A stretch of 64,000 nt of DNA, taken from Lysobacter sp. Root690 (GTDB lineage Bacteria; Pseudomonadota; Gammaproteobacteria; Xanthomonadales; Xanthomonadaceae). This document shows, in pieces, positions 51,335-59,507 of this stretch (position 1 is its first letter; every line of letters begins with the position of its first letter). The position numbers and the translations under genes are program-made. The DNA lies in assembly GCF_001427785.1 (NCBI RefSeq), contig NZ_LMHM01000013.1, positions 711,642-775,641 on the forward strand, given 5' to 3'. The notes below the pieces were generated by a model, which worked only from the letters and a program-made list of their open reading frames with translations, ran no database searches and was not told the origin of the DNA.

Positions 51335-53356
51335 TCAAACAGTCTCCAACGTCACCAACACCGCATCAGCCTCGACGAAATCCCCAGCCGCCGCGCGCAC
51401 CTCGGCGATCGTCCCCGCGCGCGGCGCCTTCAGGCTGAGCTCCATCTTCATCGCCTCGATCACCATCACTTCCTGGCCGGCCTCGACGCTGTCGCCCGGC
51501 GCGGCCTTGACCACGACCACGCGGCCGGGCATCGGCGCGTTGACGTTGTTGCCCGAGCCGGCCGCGGCGCTTTGCTGGTGGTGGTACATCGGCACCGCGT
51601 CCAGGCGCAGGCGGCGTTCGCCGTCGTGCATGACCACGCGGGTGCCATCGCCGAGCGCACTCAGCCGGCGCGCGCGGCCGTCGATGCGCAGGCTCAGTTC
51701 GCTGCCATGCAGGCGCGCGCCGTTGACCACGTGGGCGGCCTCGGACTGCGCCGGGATTTCGATCCGGTACTCGCCGCCGCTGCCCTGCGCCTGCAGCTCC
51801 AGGCGTTCGTCGCGACGCACGAAGGCGAGGCTGCGGCGGCCGCCGTGGCCCAGGCGCCAACCGTCGGCGATCGCCCACGGCGAGCTCGGGTCGTTCGACG
51901 CCGAGGCCGCTTCGCGGCTGCGCTGTTCCTGGCTCAGCAGTTCGGCCACGGTCGCGCCGATCAGCAGGTCGCGATCGCCGTTTTCGTCGTCGCCGCTCGC
52001 CGCCGGCATGAACTCGTCGAGATGACGGTCGAGATAACCGGTGTCGATCGTGCCGCCGACCACCGCCGGATGACGGGCGAGGCGTTCGAGAAATTCGATG
52101 TTGGATTTCGGCCCGACGATCTCGCACTGCGCCAGCGCCGCGCGCAAGCGCGCCAAGGCGCGCGGGCGATCGAGGTCGAACACGATCAGCTTGGCGATCA
52201 TCGGGTCGTAGAAGATCGTCACCGTGTCGCCTTCGATCACGCCCGAATCCAGGCGCACGTGCGCGTCGGCCGGCGGCAGGCGCAGGCGTTCGAGCTTGCC
52301 CGAGCCGGGCAGGAACCCGGCTTCCGGGTCTTCGGCGTACAGGCGCACTTCGATCGCGTGGCCACGCTGGACGATCGCGTCCTGCGGCTGCGGCAAAGGT
52401 TCGCCGGCGGCGACGCGCAGCTGCCATTCGACCAGATCCAGGCCGGTGACCAGTTCGGTGACCGGATGCTCGACCTGCAGGCGCGTGTTGATCTCCATGA
52501 AATAGAAACCGCCATCCTGGCCGACGATGAATTCGACCGTGCCGGCGTTGACGTAGTCGATCGCATGCCCGGCCATCACCGCCGCCGCGCCCATCTGCGC
52601 GCGCTGCAGCGCGCTCAGGAACGGTGAGGGCGATTCTTCCAGCACCTTCTGGTAACGGCGCTGGGCCGAGCATTCGCGCTCGTTGAGGTGGATCACCTGG
52701 CCGTTGGCGTCGCCGAAGATCTGGATTTCGATGTGGCGCGGCTGTTCGACGTAGCGCTCCAGCAGCACCCGGTCGCGACCGAAGGCGTTGCGCGCTTCGC
52801 GCTGGCAGCTTTCCAGGTTGGCCAGGAATTCGCCGCTGTCGCGCACGATTCGCATGCCCTTGCCGCCGCCGCCGTGCGCGGCCTTGATCATCAGCGGATA
52901 ACCGATGCGATCGGCTTCGCGGTGCAGATGGGCCGGGTCCTGGTCTTCGCCGGTGTAACCGGGCACCACGGGCACGCCGGCGGCCTGCATCAGTTCCTTG
53001 GCCCCGGCCTTGCTGCCCATCTTGCGCATCGACGCGGCTTTCGGGCCGATGAAGGCGATGCCCGCGGCTTCGACCGCGTCGGCGAAATCGGCGTTCTCGC
53101 TGAGGAAGCCGTAACCGGGATGGATCGCCTGCGCGCCGCTGCGCCGCGCCACTTCGATGATCGCGTCGCCGCGCAGGTAGCTGTCGGCCGGACGCGGCCC
53201 GCCGATCGGGTAGGCCTCATCGGCCTGGCGCACGTGCTGGGCATCGGCGTCGGCTTCGGAGTAGACCGCGACAGTGCGGATGCCGAGCTTGCGGCAGGTG
53301 CGGATGACGCGACAGGCGATCTCGCCGCGGTTGGCGATCAGGATCTTCTCGAACAT
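51335..53356 (-). CDS. liuD: Methylcrotonyl-CoA carboxylase biotin-carrying subunit
   Basis: A 673-residue acyl-CoA carboxylase alpha subunit. It has the biotin carboxylase domain starting MFEKILIANRGEIACR, the ATP-grasp motif AAHGGGGKGMRIV near residue 160, EINTRLQVEHPVTE, and a C-terminal biotinyl domain with the biotinylated lysine in EAMKM. Propionyl- or acetyl-CoA carboxylases share the plan; the adjacent hydratase and HMG-CoA lyase point to 3-methylcrotonyl-CoA in leucine catabolism. The beta subunit gene is not in this window. Confidence 0.92.
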   Translation of the reverse strand: MFEKILIANRGEIACRVIRTCRKLGIRTVAVYSEADADAQHVRQADEAYPIGGPRPADSYLRGDAIIEVARRSGAQAIHPGYGFLSENADFADAVEAAGIAFIGPKAASMRKMGSKAGAKELMQAAGVPVVPGYTGEDQDPAHLHREADRIGYPLMIKAAHGGGGKGMRIVRDSGEFLANLESCQREARNAFGRDRVLLERYVEQPRHIEIQIFGDANGQVIHLNERECSAQRRYQKVLEESPSPFLSALQRAQMGAAAVMAGHAIDYVNAGTVEFIVGQDGGFYFMEINTRLQVEHPVTELVTGLDLVEWQLRVAAGEPLPQPQDAIVQRGHAIEVRLYAEDPEAGFLPGSGKLERLRLPPADAHVRLDSGVIEGDTVTIFYDPMIAKLIVFDLDRPRALARLRAALAQCEIVGPKSNIEFLERLARHPAVVGGTIDTGYLDRHLDEFMPAASGDDENGDRDLLIGATVAELLSQEQRSREAASASNDPSSPWAIADGWRLGHGGRRSLAFVRRDERLELQAQGSGGEYRIEIPAQSEAAHVVNGARLHGSELSLRIDGRARRLSALGDGTRVVMHDGERRLRLDAVPMYHHQQSAAAGSGNNVNAPMPGRVVVVKAAPGDSVEAGQEVMVIEAMKMELSLKAPRAGTIAEVRAAAGDFVEADAVLVTLETV

Positions 53357-53557
53357 GTCAGGTCGGGTCGCAAGTCAGTCGCGCCGGGGCGCGGTGGAAG
53401 GAGGTGCGGACCGCGGAACGGCGCGCGCGATAAGCGGATTCTCGCCGAAATCAGCGGGGTTTGTAGCGCGTGGCGGTCGCGGAATGGGTTTGCGGCACGG
53501 CGCGGAGCATCGATCGTGCGTTTTTGGTGCGCTTGGTTGCCGTCGTCGAGCGCGATC

Positions 53558-53947
53558 TCACGCCGCCGGGCCGCGGTACACCGCTTCGACGTTGTTGCCG
53601 TCGGGATCGAGCACGAACGCGCCGAAATAACCGGGCGCGTAGTGTTCGCGCAGACCCGGCGCGCCGTTGTCGCGTCCGCCGGCGGCCAATGCGGCGGCGT
53701 AGAAGGCTTCGACCTGCGCGGCGCTTTGCGCGCTTAAGGCGAAGTGCAGGCCGCGCGAGACGTTCGCGCCGGTGCCGATCCAGAACGCGGGCTGCTGGGT
53801 CGGACCGAAGGCGTGGCCTTCGTAGCCGCCGGTCTGTTCCTTGGTGATCGACATCACCAGTTTGTAGCCGAGCGGGGCCAGGGCGCGCAGATAGAAATCG
53901 TGGCTGCGTTGCAGGTCGGAAACCGAGAAACCCAGATGATCGAACAT
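53558..53947 (-). CDS. VOC family protein
   Basis: A 129-residue glyoxalase/bleomycin-resistance-like protein with FDHLGFSVSDLQRSHDFYLRAL at the start and FVLDPDGNNVEAVYRGP at the end. The start MFDHLG follows an AAGGTG site. It lies between liuC and liuD on the same strand but is not a known leucine-pathway enzyme. It is distinct from the VOC gene at 29909. Confidence 0.87.
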   Translation of the reverse strand: MFDHLGFSVSDLQRSHDFYLRALAPLGYKLVMSITKEQTGGYEGHAFGPTQQPAFWIGTGANVSRGLHFALSAQSAAQVEAFYAAALAAGGRDNGAPGLREHYAPGYFGAFVLDPDGNNVEAVYRGPAA

Positions 53948-54035
53948 GGCGTACACCTTGCGAAAGCGGCGGGGGCAGGGCGCGGCTCGCGCGAGCGGGC
54001 GTGGCCGGGGACGGTGATGGACGAGGGCTGTCAGC

Positions 54036-54818
54036 TCAGGGACACCAGTTGGCTTTGCGCTTGTCGAGGAACGCCGTCAGACCTTCCTGGCCTTCGGCGG
54101 ACACGCGCAAGCCGGCGATCAGCGCGGCGTTGTCGGCGTCCAGGCGCGCGCCGTCGCGTTCGCCGGCGACCCGGCGCACCAGCGTCTTGGCGTGCGCGGC
54201 CGCGCGTGGGCCGGCCTTGAGCAGCAGGCCGATCTGCCGGTCGATCGCCGCATCGAGCTGATCGGCGGCGACGACCTCGTGCAGCAGTCCGATGCGCAGC
54301 GCGGTGGCGGCATCGAAGATTTCCGCGGTCGCGAACCAGCGCCGCGATTCGCGAGCGCCGATCGCCTCGATCACGTACGGCGAGATCACCGCCGGCAACA
54401 GGCCGAGCTTGCTTTCGGTCAGGCCGAACTTGGCTTCGGGCGCGGCGATGGCGATGTCGCAGCAGGCGACCAGACCGACCCCGCCGCCGAACGCCGCGCC
54501 CTGAACCCGGGCCAGGGTCGGCTTGGGCAGTTCGTTGAGCGTGCGCATCAAGCGGGCCAGCGCCAGCGCGTCCTCGCGGTTGGCGTCCTCGCCGGCCTGG
54601 GCCATGCCGCGCATCCAGTTCAGATCGGCGCCGGCTGAGAACGAGGCGCCTTCGCCCTCGATCACCACCACCCGCACGCTGTCGTCGGCGGCGACCGCGT
54701 CCAGGGCGCCGGTCAATGCGGCGATCAGGATGGCGTCGAACGCGTTGTGCAATTCGGGGCGATTCAGGCGCAGGCGGGCGACAGGCCCTTCGCGCAGGCT
54801 CAGCAGCGGGTGGCTCAT
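54036..54818 (-). CDS. liuC: Enoyl-CoA hydratase, probable methylglutaconyl-CoA hydratase
   Basis: A 260-residue crotonase-fold protein. The oxyanion-hole segments are SFSAGADLNWM and VQGAAFGGGVGLVACCD, with KFGLTESKLGLLPA following. The A-G-A-D-L-x-W-M pattern is typical of methylglutaconyl-CoA hydratase (LiuC) of leucine catabolism, in agreement with liuD and mvaB downstream. The start MSHPLLSL is chosen for family length; its ribosome site is poor. It is divergent from feoA. Confidence 0.9.
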   Translation of the reverse strand: MSHPLLSLREGPVARLRLNRPELHNAFDAILIAALTGALDAVAADDSVRVVVIEGEGASFSAGADLNWMRGMAQAGEDANREDALALARLMRTLNELPKPTLARVQGAAFGGGVGLVACCDIAIAAPEAKFGLTESKLGLLPAVISPYVIEAIGARESRRWFATAEIFDAATALRIGLLHEVVAADQLDAAIDRQIGLLLKAGPRAAAHAKTLVRRVAGERDGARLDADNAALIAGLRVSAEGQEGLTAFLDKRKANWCP

Positions 54819-54900
54819 CGGGGATGGGGGAGTTTGTGGGAGTTGGCGAATCATAGCGTTGCGCCCCTCGCATCCGCCCCTGTACGGCGGTCGGTGCTAG

Positions 54901-54919
54901 AATGAGAACAATTCCCATT
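54901..54919 (+). promoter_or_regulatory. Fur box of the feo operon
   Basis: AATGAGAACAATTCCCATT matches 16 of 19 positions of the AATGAGAATCATTCTCATT form of the Fur box. It lies about 30 bases before the feoA start. Iron-bound Fur would repress feoAB(C) here and might also affect the divergent liuC promoter. Confidence 0.85.
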
Positions 54920-54949
54920 TGGGACGCCACCCTTCGTGGAAGCCGCCTC

Positions 54950-55198
54950 TTGAAGCTGTCCGAACTGCCGCGCCGCACCGCCGCCACGGTCGAGACCGTC
55001 GATGACCACACGTCCAACGACACCATCGCAAGACGCCTGCGCGAATTGGGTTTCGTCGCCGGCGAGCGGGTCGAGGTGATGGCCGCCGGGCCGATCTCCG
55101 CCGAGCCGCTGCTGGTGCAGATCGGCTACACCCGGTTCGCCCTGCGCCGCAGCGAAGCCGCGCGCGTGCAAGTACGACTGATCGAGGAGTCCGCATGA
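54950..55198 (+). CDS. feoA: Ferrous iron transport protein A
   Basis: An 82-residue SH3-like FeoA, beginning LKLSELPRRTAATVETVDD and containing RRLRELGFVAGERVEVM, as is usual. The start is TTG, with GGAAG seven bases upstream; the only upstream ATG lies inside the Fur box and would add 16 residues foreign to the family. Its stop overlaps the feoB start by ATGA. Confidence 0.92.
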   Translation: MKLSELPRRTAATVETVDDHTSNDTIARRLRELGFVAGERVEVMAAGPISAEPLLVQIGYTRFALRRSEAARVQVRLIEESA

Positions 55199-57096
55199 GC
55201 GCCGCCGCCGCCGCTGTCGCCGGTTCGTCGAACAGCGCCGCGCAGCCGATGCGCGTGGCCCTGGTCGGCAATCCGAATTGCGGCAAGACCGCCTTGTTCA
55301 ATCTGCTGACCGGCAGCCGGCAGAAGGTCGCCAATTACGCCGGCGTCACCGTCGAGCGCAAGGAAGGGCGGCTGCACGCGCCGTCGGGACGCAGCTACGC
55401 AGTGCTGGATCTGCCCGGCGCCTACAGCCTGAGCGCGGCCAGCCTGGACGAAGCCGTGACCCGCGATGTGCTGCGCGGTTTCTATCCGGGCGAACGCGCG
55501 CCCGACGTGCTGCTGTGCGTGGTCGATGCGACCAACCTGCGCCTGCATCTGCGCTTCGCTTTGGAATTGCGCGAACTCGGCCGGCCGATGGTGATCGCGG
55601 TCAACATGATGGACGCGGCCAAGCGTCGCGGCATCGACATCGACCTGGCCGCGCTGGAGCGCGAACTCGGCGTGCCGGTGGTGGCGACGGTCGCGGTCAA
55701 GCGCAACGGCGCGCAGGAACTGGTGGCGATGCTCGACCGCATCGCGATCGCGCCGCGCGAACCGCACGAGCCGACCGTGCAACTGCGCGAAGGCGCCGAC
55801 CTGCACGCCGAGACCCGGCGCTTGCTTGAACTCACCGTGCGCATGCCGACCCGCACCGCCAAGATCGACGATGCGCTCGATCGCTGGCTGCTGCATCCGG
55901 TGCTGGGCCTGGTGTCGCTGGCGCTGGTGATGTTCCTGATCTTCCAGGCGGTGTACGCCTGGGCCACGCCGCTGATGGACGGGATCGAGGCGATCACCGC
56001 GTGGCTCGGCGGCTGGGTCGGCGCCAACATGCCCGACGGGCCGCTGCGCAGTCTGATGGTCGACGGCATCATCGCCGGCCTCGGCGGGGTGGTGGTGTTC
56101 CTGCCGCAGATCCTGATCCTGTTCGCCTTCATCCTGGCGCTGGAGGAATCGGGTTATCTGCCGCGCGCGGCGTTCCTGCTGGACCGGATGATGGCCGGCG
56201 CCGGCCTGTCCGGTCGCTCGTTCATTCCGCTGCTGTCGAGTTTCGCCTGCGCGATTCCCGGAATCATGGCGACCCGTTCGATCCAGGACCCACGCGACCG
56301 ACTGGCCACGATCATGGTCGCGCCGCTGATGACCTGTTCGGCGCGCTTGCCGGTGTATGCCTTGCTGATCGGCGCGTTCATTCCGCAGCAAAAGGTCTGG
56401 GGTTTGCTCAATCTGCAGGGCCTGGTGCTGTTCGCGCTGTACATGGCGGGCATCCTCAGCGCGCTGATGGTGTCGTGGGTGATGAAGAAGTGGCGCCGCG
56501 ACAAGAGCGAGCACGCGCTGCTGCTGGAACTGCCTTCGTACCGCATTCCGCATCCGCGCGATCTGCTGATCGGCCTGTGGGAACGCGCGTGGATCTTCCT
56601 GCGCCGGGTCGGCGGCATCATCCTGGCGCTGACCGTGCTGCTGTGGTTCCTGCTGTCGTTCCCGGGCGCGCCCGAGGGCGCGACCTTGCCGGCGATCGAC
56701 TACAGCTTCGCCGGCCGCATCGGTCATGCGATGACCACGGTGTTCGCGCCGATCGGTTTCAACTGGCAGATCTGCATCGCGCTGATCCCGGGACTGGCCG
56801 CGCGCGAAGTCGCGGTGGCCTCGCTGGCGACGGTGTATGCGCTGTCGGCGGCCGACGACGAAGCCGCCGCGCAGGCGCTGACCCCGATCATCACCGACGG
56901 CTGGTCGCTGGCGACCGCGTTGTCGCTGCTGGTGTGGTTCATCTACGCGCCGCAGTGCATCTCGACCTTGGCCACGATCCGCCGCGAAACCAATTCGTGG
57001 AAGCAGGTCGGTATCAGCGCCGGCTATCTGTTCGCGCTGGCGTACCTGGCCTCGCTGTTGACCTATCAGGTCGCCGTCGCGCTGGGCGCGGGCTGA
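55195..57096 (+). CDS. feoB: Ferrous iron transporter FeoB
   Basis: A 633-residue inner-membrane Fe(II) transporter. The N-terminal GTPase has G1 GNPNCGKT at residues 25-32, the switch I region NYAGVTVERKEG, G3 DLPGAYSL and G4 NMMD. About ten membrane segments follow from residue 235, with the conserved FIPLLSSFACAIPGIMATR. Translation is coupled to feoA by a 4-base overlap. Under Fur control with feoA. Confidence 0.96.
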   Translation: MSAAAAAVAGSSNSAAQPMRVALVGNPNCGKTALFNLLTGSRQKVANYAGVTVERKEGRLHAPSGRSYAVLDLPGAYSLSAASLDEAVTRDVLRGFYPGERAPDVLLCVVDATNLRLHLRFALELRELGRPMVIAVNMMDAAKRRGIDIDLAALERELGVPVVATVAVKRNGAQELVAMLDRIAIAPREPHEPTVQLREGADLHAETRRLLELTVRMPTRTAKIDDALDRWLLHPVLGLVSLALVMFLIFQAVYAWATPLMDGIEAITAWLGGWVGANMPDGPLRSLMVDGIIAGLGGVVVFLPQILILFAFILALEESGYLPRAAFLLDRMMAGAGLSGRSFIPLLSSFACAIPGIMATRSIQDPRDRLATIMVAPLMTCSARLPVYALLIGAFIPQQKVWGLLNLQGLVLFALYMAGILSALMVSWVMKKWRRDKSEHALLLELPSYRIPHPRDLLIGLWERAWIFLRRVGGIILALTVLLWFLLSFPGAPEGATLPAIDYSFAGRIGHAMTTVFAPIGFNWQICIALIPGLAAREVAVASLATVYALSAADDEAAAQALTPIITDGWSLATALSLLVWFIYAPQCISTLATIRRETNSWKQVGISAGYLFALAYLASLLTYQVAVALGAG

Positions 57097-57101
57097 TCGC
57101 C

Positions 57102-57344
57102 ATGGACGCCGGCCTGTTCGCGCAATATGTGGTGATCGCGATCGCGGTGCTGGTCAGCGCGATCGTGGTTGCGCGCAAACAGTTTCCGAGCGGCGTGCGC
57201 CGGCTGCGCATCGCCTGCGCCTTGCCGCTGGTGCGCGACGGTCGGCCGCGCTGGATGCGCGAACTGGGCAAGCGCATCGCGCCGGCACCGCGCGCGGGTG
57301 GGCCGAATTGCGGTGGTTGCGATAATTGTGGGCCGTCGGATTGA
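57102..57344 (+). CDS. Small feo-linked protein with membrane helix and CxxCxxC end
   Basis: An 80-residue protein, the third gene of the feo operon, starting five bases after feoB. One N-terminal membrane helix (AQYVVIAIAVLVSAIVVA) is followed by a basic stretch and a C-terminal NCGGCDNCG, three cysteines at CxxCxxC spacing. It takes the place of feoC but is not the winged-helix FeoC; the cysteines could bind iron or an iron-sulphur cluster. Confidence 0.8.
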   Translation: MDAGLFAQYVVIAIAVLVSAIVVARKQFPSGVRRLRIACALPLVRDGRPRWMRELGKRIAPAPRAGGPNCGGCDNCGPSD

Positions 57345-57382
57345 TAGAGCTACAAGTTCGCCGCGTGCGTGGCGTATTGCAC

Positions 57383-57506
57383 TGTAGGAGCGGCGTGAGC
57401 CGCGACCGTCGTGCATGAGATTGCGTCGTAGCTGTGATGTCGCGGTCGCGTTGTGAATTTCGCCGTAAGCGCGGCGTTGCGGTCGCGGCTTACGCCGCTC
57501 CTACAG
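57383..57506. repeat. GTAGGAGCGGCG-type inverted repeat
   Basis: The left arm begins TGTAGGAGCGGCGTGAGCC and the right arm ends GCGGCTTACGCCGCTCCTACA. An extra central copy of the GTCGCGGTCGCG part is present. It lies between convergent genes. Confidence 0.85.
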
Positions 57507-57555
57507 GTAGGCCATGAGGATTTCGGTCGTTCGCCGCGCAAGGTGCGTATCGCAC

Positions 57556-57582
57556 TGTAGGAGCGGCGCAAGCCGCGACCGC
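57556..57582. repeat. Half copy of the GTAGGAGC palindrome family
   Basis: TGTAGGAGCGGCGCAAGCC followed by GCGACCG, the left arm only. It lies 50 bases after the full copy and just before the stop of the minus-strand hypothetical gene. Confidence 0.8.
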
Positions 57583-57625
57583 CATGCAGGAGCTTGCGTC
57601 GCAAGCCCGATGTCCCAGGCGCGAC

Positions 57626-58165
57626 TCAACCGCCACGGCTCTGCATGTAATTCAGCGCTTCCTCGAGATACCCCCGAGCCTCCTGCATGTGCTGCGGAGC
57701 ACACGTCTCATCGAAACGGCTGCGGCCCTGGTCGATCAGCAGATACGCACTGATCTCGCTGTCGCCCCACAGATAATCGAAGATCAGCACGAAATCGTCG
57801 GCGCTCGCCTCGTTGAACGCGGCCGCGCCACGCAGCGGCGTGAGCAGGCGCAGCATTTCGATGTAGTTCTCCGAGGCCTGCAGCATCGCGATGCGCAAGG
57901 TGCGGCGCAGTTCGTCGTACTCGACTGGCGGGGTGCCGGTCCATGGGTCTTCGCGCCAGGCCTTGATCACATCGGCCACGGTGGCCGCGTCGAGATCGAC
58001 CAGCATCTCCGCGCCGACCCGGCCGTCGCCGGCCATCGACCGGCGATCGAACCATCCTTGCCAATCGTCGAACGACGCCGGACGCGCCGGCGTGGAATTC
58101 ATGAACGCTTCGTACTGCTCATGACTGAGCGTGAATCGCGCATACAACGAAGCGGGTTCCGACAT
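57626..58165 (-). CDS. Hypothetical protein
   Basis: A 179-residue acidic soluble protein, mostly helical, starting MSEPASLYARFTLSHEQYEAF. Aromatic pairs (DDWQGWFDRRS, EDPWTGTPPVEYD) suggest a peptide-binding or immunity-like role, but I recognise no family. AGGA-type sites lie 10-17 bases before the ATG. It follows the zinc-ribbon gene by 39 bases on the same strand. Confidence 0.68.
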   Translation of the reverse strand: MSEPASLYARFTLSHEQYEAFMNSTPARPASFDDWQGWFDRRSMAGDGRVGAEMLVDLDAATVADVIKAWREDPWTGTPPVEYDELRRTLRIAMLQASENYIEMLRLLTPLRGAAAFNEASADDFVLIFDYLWGDSEISAYLLIDQGRSRFDETCAPQHMQEARGYLEEALNYMQSRGG

Positions 58166-58204
58166 CGAGTGGGGTCCTTTCCTGGCTGGTGGCGCGGCGT
58201 GGCT

Positions 58205-58579
58205 TCAGCGACGCAGCCGTCCCTTGTTCGCGGCCTTGTAGCCGACCGCTTCGAATGCTTCGACCGAGAGGGTGAAGGTGCGTTCGTCGCCGGGAAACAA
58301 GGCCCCGACGCCGACCACCTGGCGGGTGATTTCCTCGCCGCGTTCGTTCTTGATCGACAGGACCATCGAATATTCCCAGGCGCCGTCGCTGGGCGGATGG
58401 CGAATCGTGCCCTCCACGTGCAGCGGCGAGAATCTCGCCGCCGCGCGCGCGTTCGCATCGGAATCGAAACGCAGATGGTGCCGGCAGGCCGGACAGACGC
58501 TCGCTGTTTCCAGGATCGTCGCCTTGCAATGCGGACAAATGCGCGTCGCCCCGGGCATGCCCTGGCGAACGGCGCTCAT
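58205..58579 (-). CDS. Zinc-ribbon protein coupled to bactofilin
   Basis: A 124-residue protein. An N-terminal zinc ribbon has C15, C18, C29 and C32 (CPHC and CPAC), and the rest is a beta-rich domain with VLSIKNERGEEITRQVV. The start is fixed by a 4-base ATGA overlap with the bactofilin stop. It probably works with the bactofilin, perhaps as an assembly partner, but this is inferred from coupling only. Confidence 0.8.
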   Translation of the reverse strand: MSAVRQGMPGATRICPHCKATILETASVCPACRHHLRFDSDANARAAARFSPLHVEGTIRHPPSDGAWEYSMVLSIKNERGEEITRQVVGVGALFPGDERTFTLSVEAFEAVGYKAANKGRLRR

Positions 58580-59187
58580 GAGTCGGCGCTGGTCTCCGTC
58601 TTGGCGTTCTTGTCGCCCTTGTCGGACGACTTGTCGGACTTGCCGCCGTCGTTGCGCGCGACCGCCTTGCCGCTGTCTTCCCAACCGAACTCGACCTGGC
58701 CGCGGACCCGCGCGCCGGCCGCGACGGTGACCACGCCGGCCTTGACGTCGCCGATCATCACGCCGCTTTCGAGCAGTTCCACCCGCTGCGCCGCTTCGAT
58801 GTTGCCTTCCAGTTCGCCCGCGATCACGACCTTGCGCGCGCGCACGCCGCCATTGAGCTTGGCGCCGAGTTCGACGGTGAGATCGCCGTCGACCTGCACG
58901 TCGCCCTTGAAACGACCGGCGATGCGGATGTGGCCGGAGCCGTGGATCTTGCCTTCGATGGTCAGGTCGGAGGCGATCAGCGACTCCTTGACCACCGGTT
59001 GTTCGGCCTGACGCGGAGCCGGCGCGGGCGTCGGCGCGGGCGCGGCGGCGACGGGCGCCGGCGCTGCGGGCTGGCCGAAGGAGAATTCGTTGAGCGTGTC
59101 GGGTTCGCGCTTGAGCGCGGTTTCAGGTTGCGGCGGCGGGACCGGATTGTCGCGCTTGGGCGGGGCGGGCTGGTTGAAGATGGCCAT
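58576..59187 (-). CDS. Bactofilin (polymer-forming cytoskeletal protein)
   Basis: A 203-residue bactofilin. A proline/alanine-rich N-terminal tail (to about residue 70) is followed by the right-handed beta-helix core, recognisable as SLIASDLTIEGKIHGSGHIRI and GDVQVDGDLTVELGAKLNG with hydrophobic residues every second position. The C-terminus is basic and acidic in alternation (GGKSDKSSDKGDKN). Bactofilins self-assemble into filaments and organise cell-wall enzymes. The start MAIFNQPAPP follows AGGA by ten bases. Confidence 0.92.
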   Translation of the reverse strand: MAIFNQPAPPKRDNPVPPPQPETALKREPDTLNEFSFGQPAAPAPVAAAPAPTPAPAPRQAEQPVVKESLIASDLTIEGKIHGSGHIRIAGRFKGDVQVDGDLTVELGAKLNGGVRARKVVIAGELEGNIEAAQRVELLESGVMIGDVKAGVVTVAAGARVRGQVEFGWEDSGKAVARNDGGKSDKSSDKGDKNAKTETSADS

Positions 59188-59507
59188 GACGCGGTGTTCC
59201 TCAGGTCGGGGGATCAGGTGATGACACGCGTGAACTTTGAAGCCTAACACGCTGATACGAAGCGCCCACTGTGATGAATCTCACCATTCTGAGTTGCGGA
59301 AAAAGGCGACTCCGATTCAGTTTTCGCAGGCAATGGCGCGAATGCGAAAGCACCCGTAATGACGCGTGTTCAGCCAATCGCGATCGGTTGCCCCATGGCG
59401 AAAATAATTCAGAAATTTTTCAGGACGATGAACGGGCCGATTGAGTCGCTGATCGAACCAGCCGTGCTGGGCGAGCTTCGTTTGCGCGCACGGCGGACGA
59501 TGCGGCG
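59188..59507. other. Intergenic region, no gene seen
   Basis: These 320 bases separate the bactofilin operon from the end of the J-like gene cluster. They presumably hold the bactofilin promoter. I see no strong hairpin, repeat or convincing reading frame. Confidence 0.55.

Noticed and set aside
50555-52627. 690-residue plus-strand frame running through the repeat cluster into liuD
   Set aside because: It translates palindromic repeats and the antisense of a biotin carboxylase; not a real gene.
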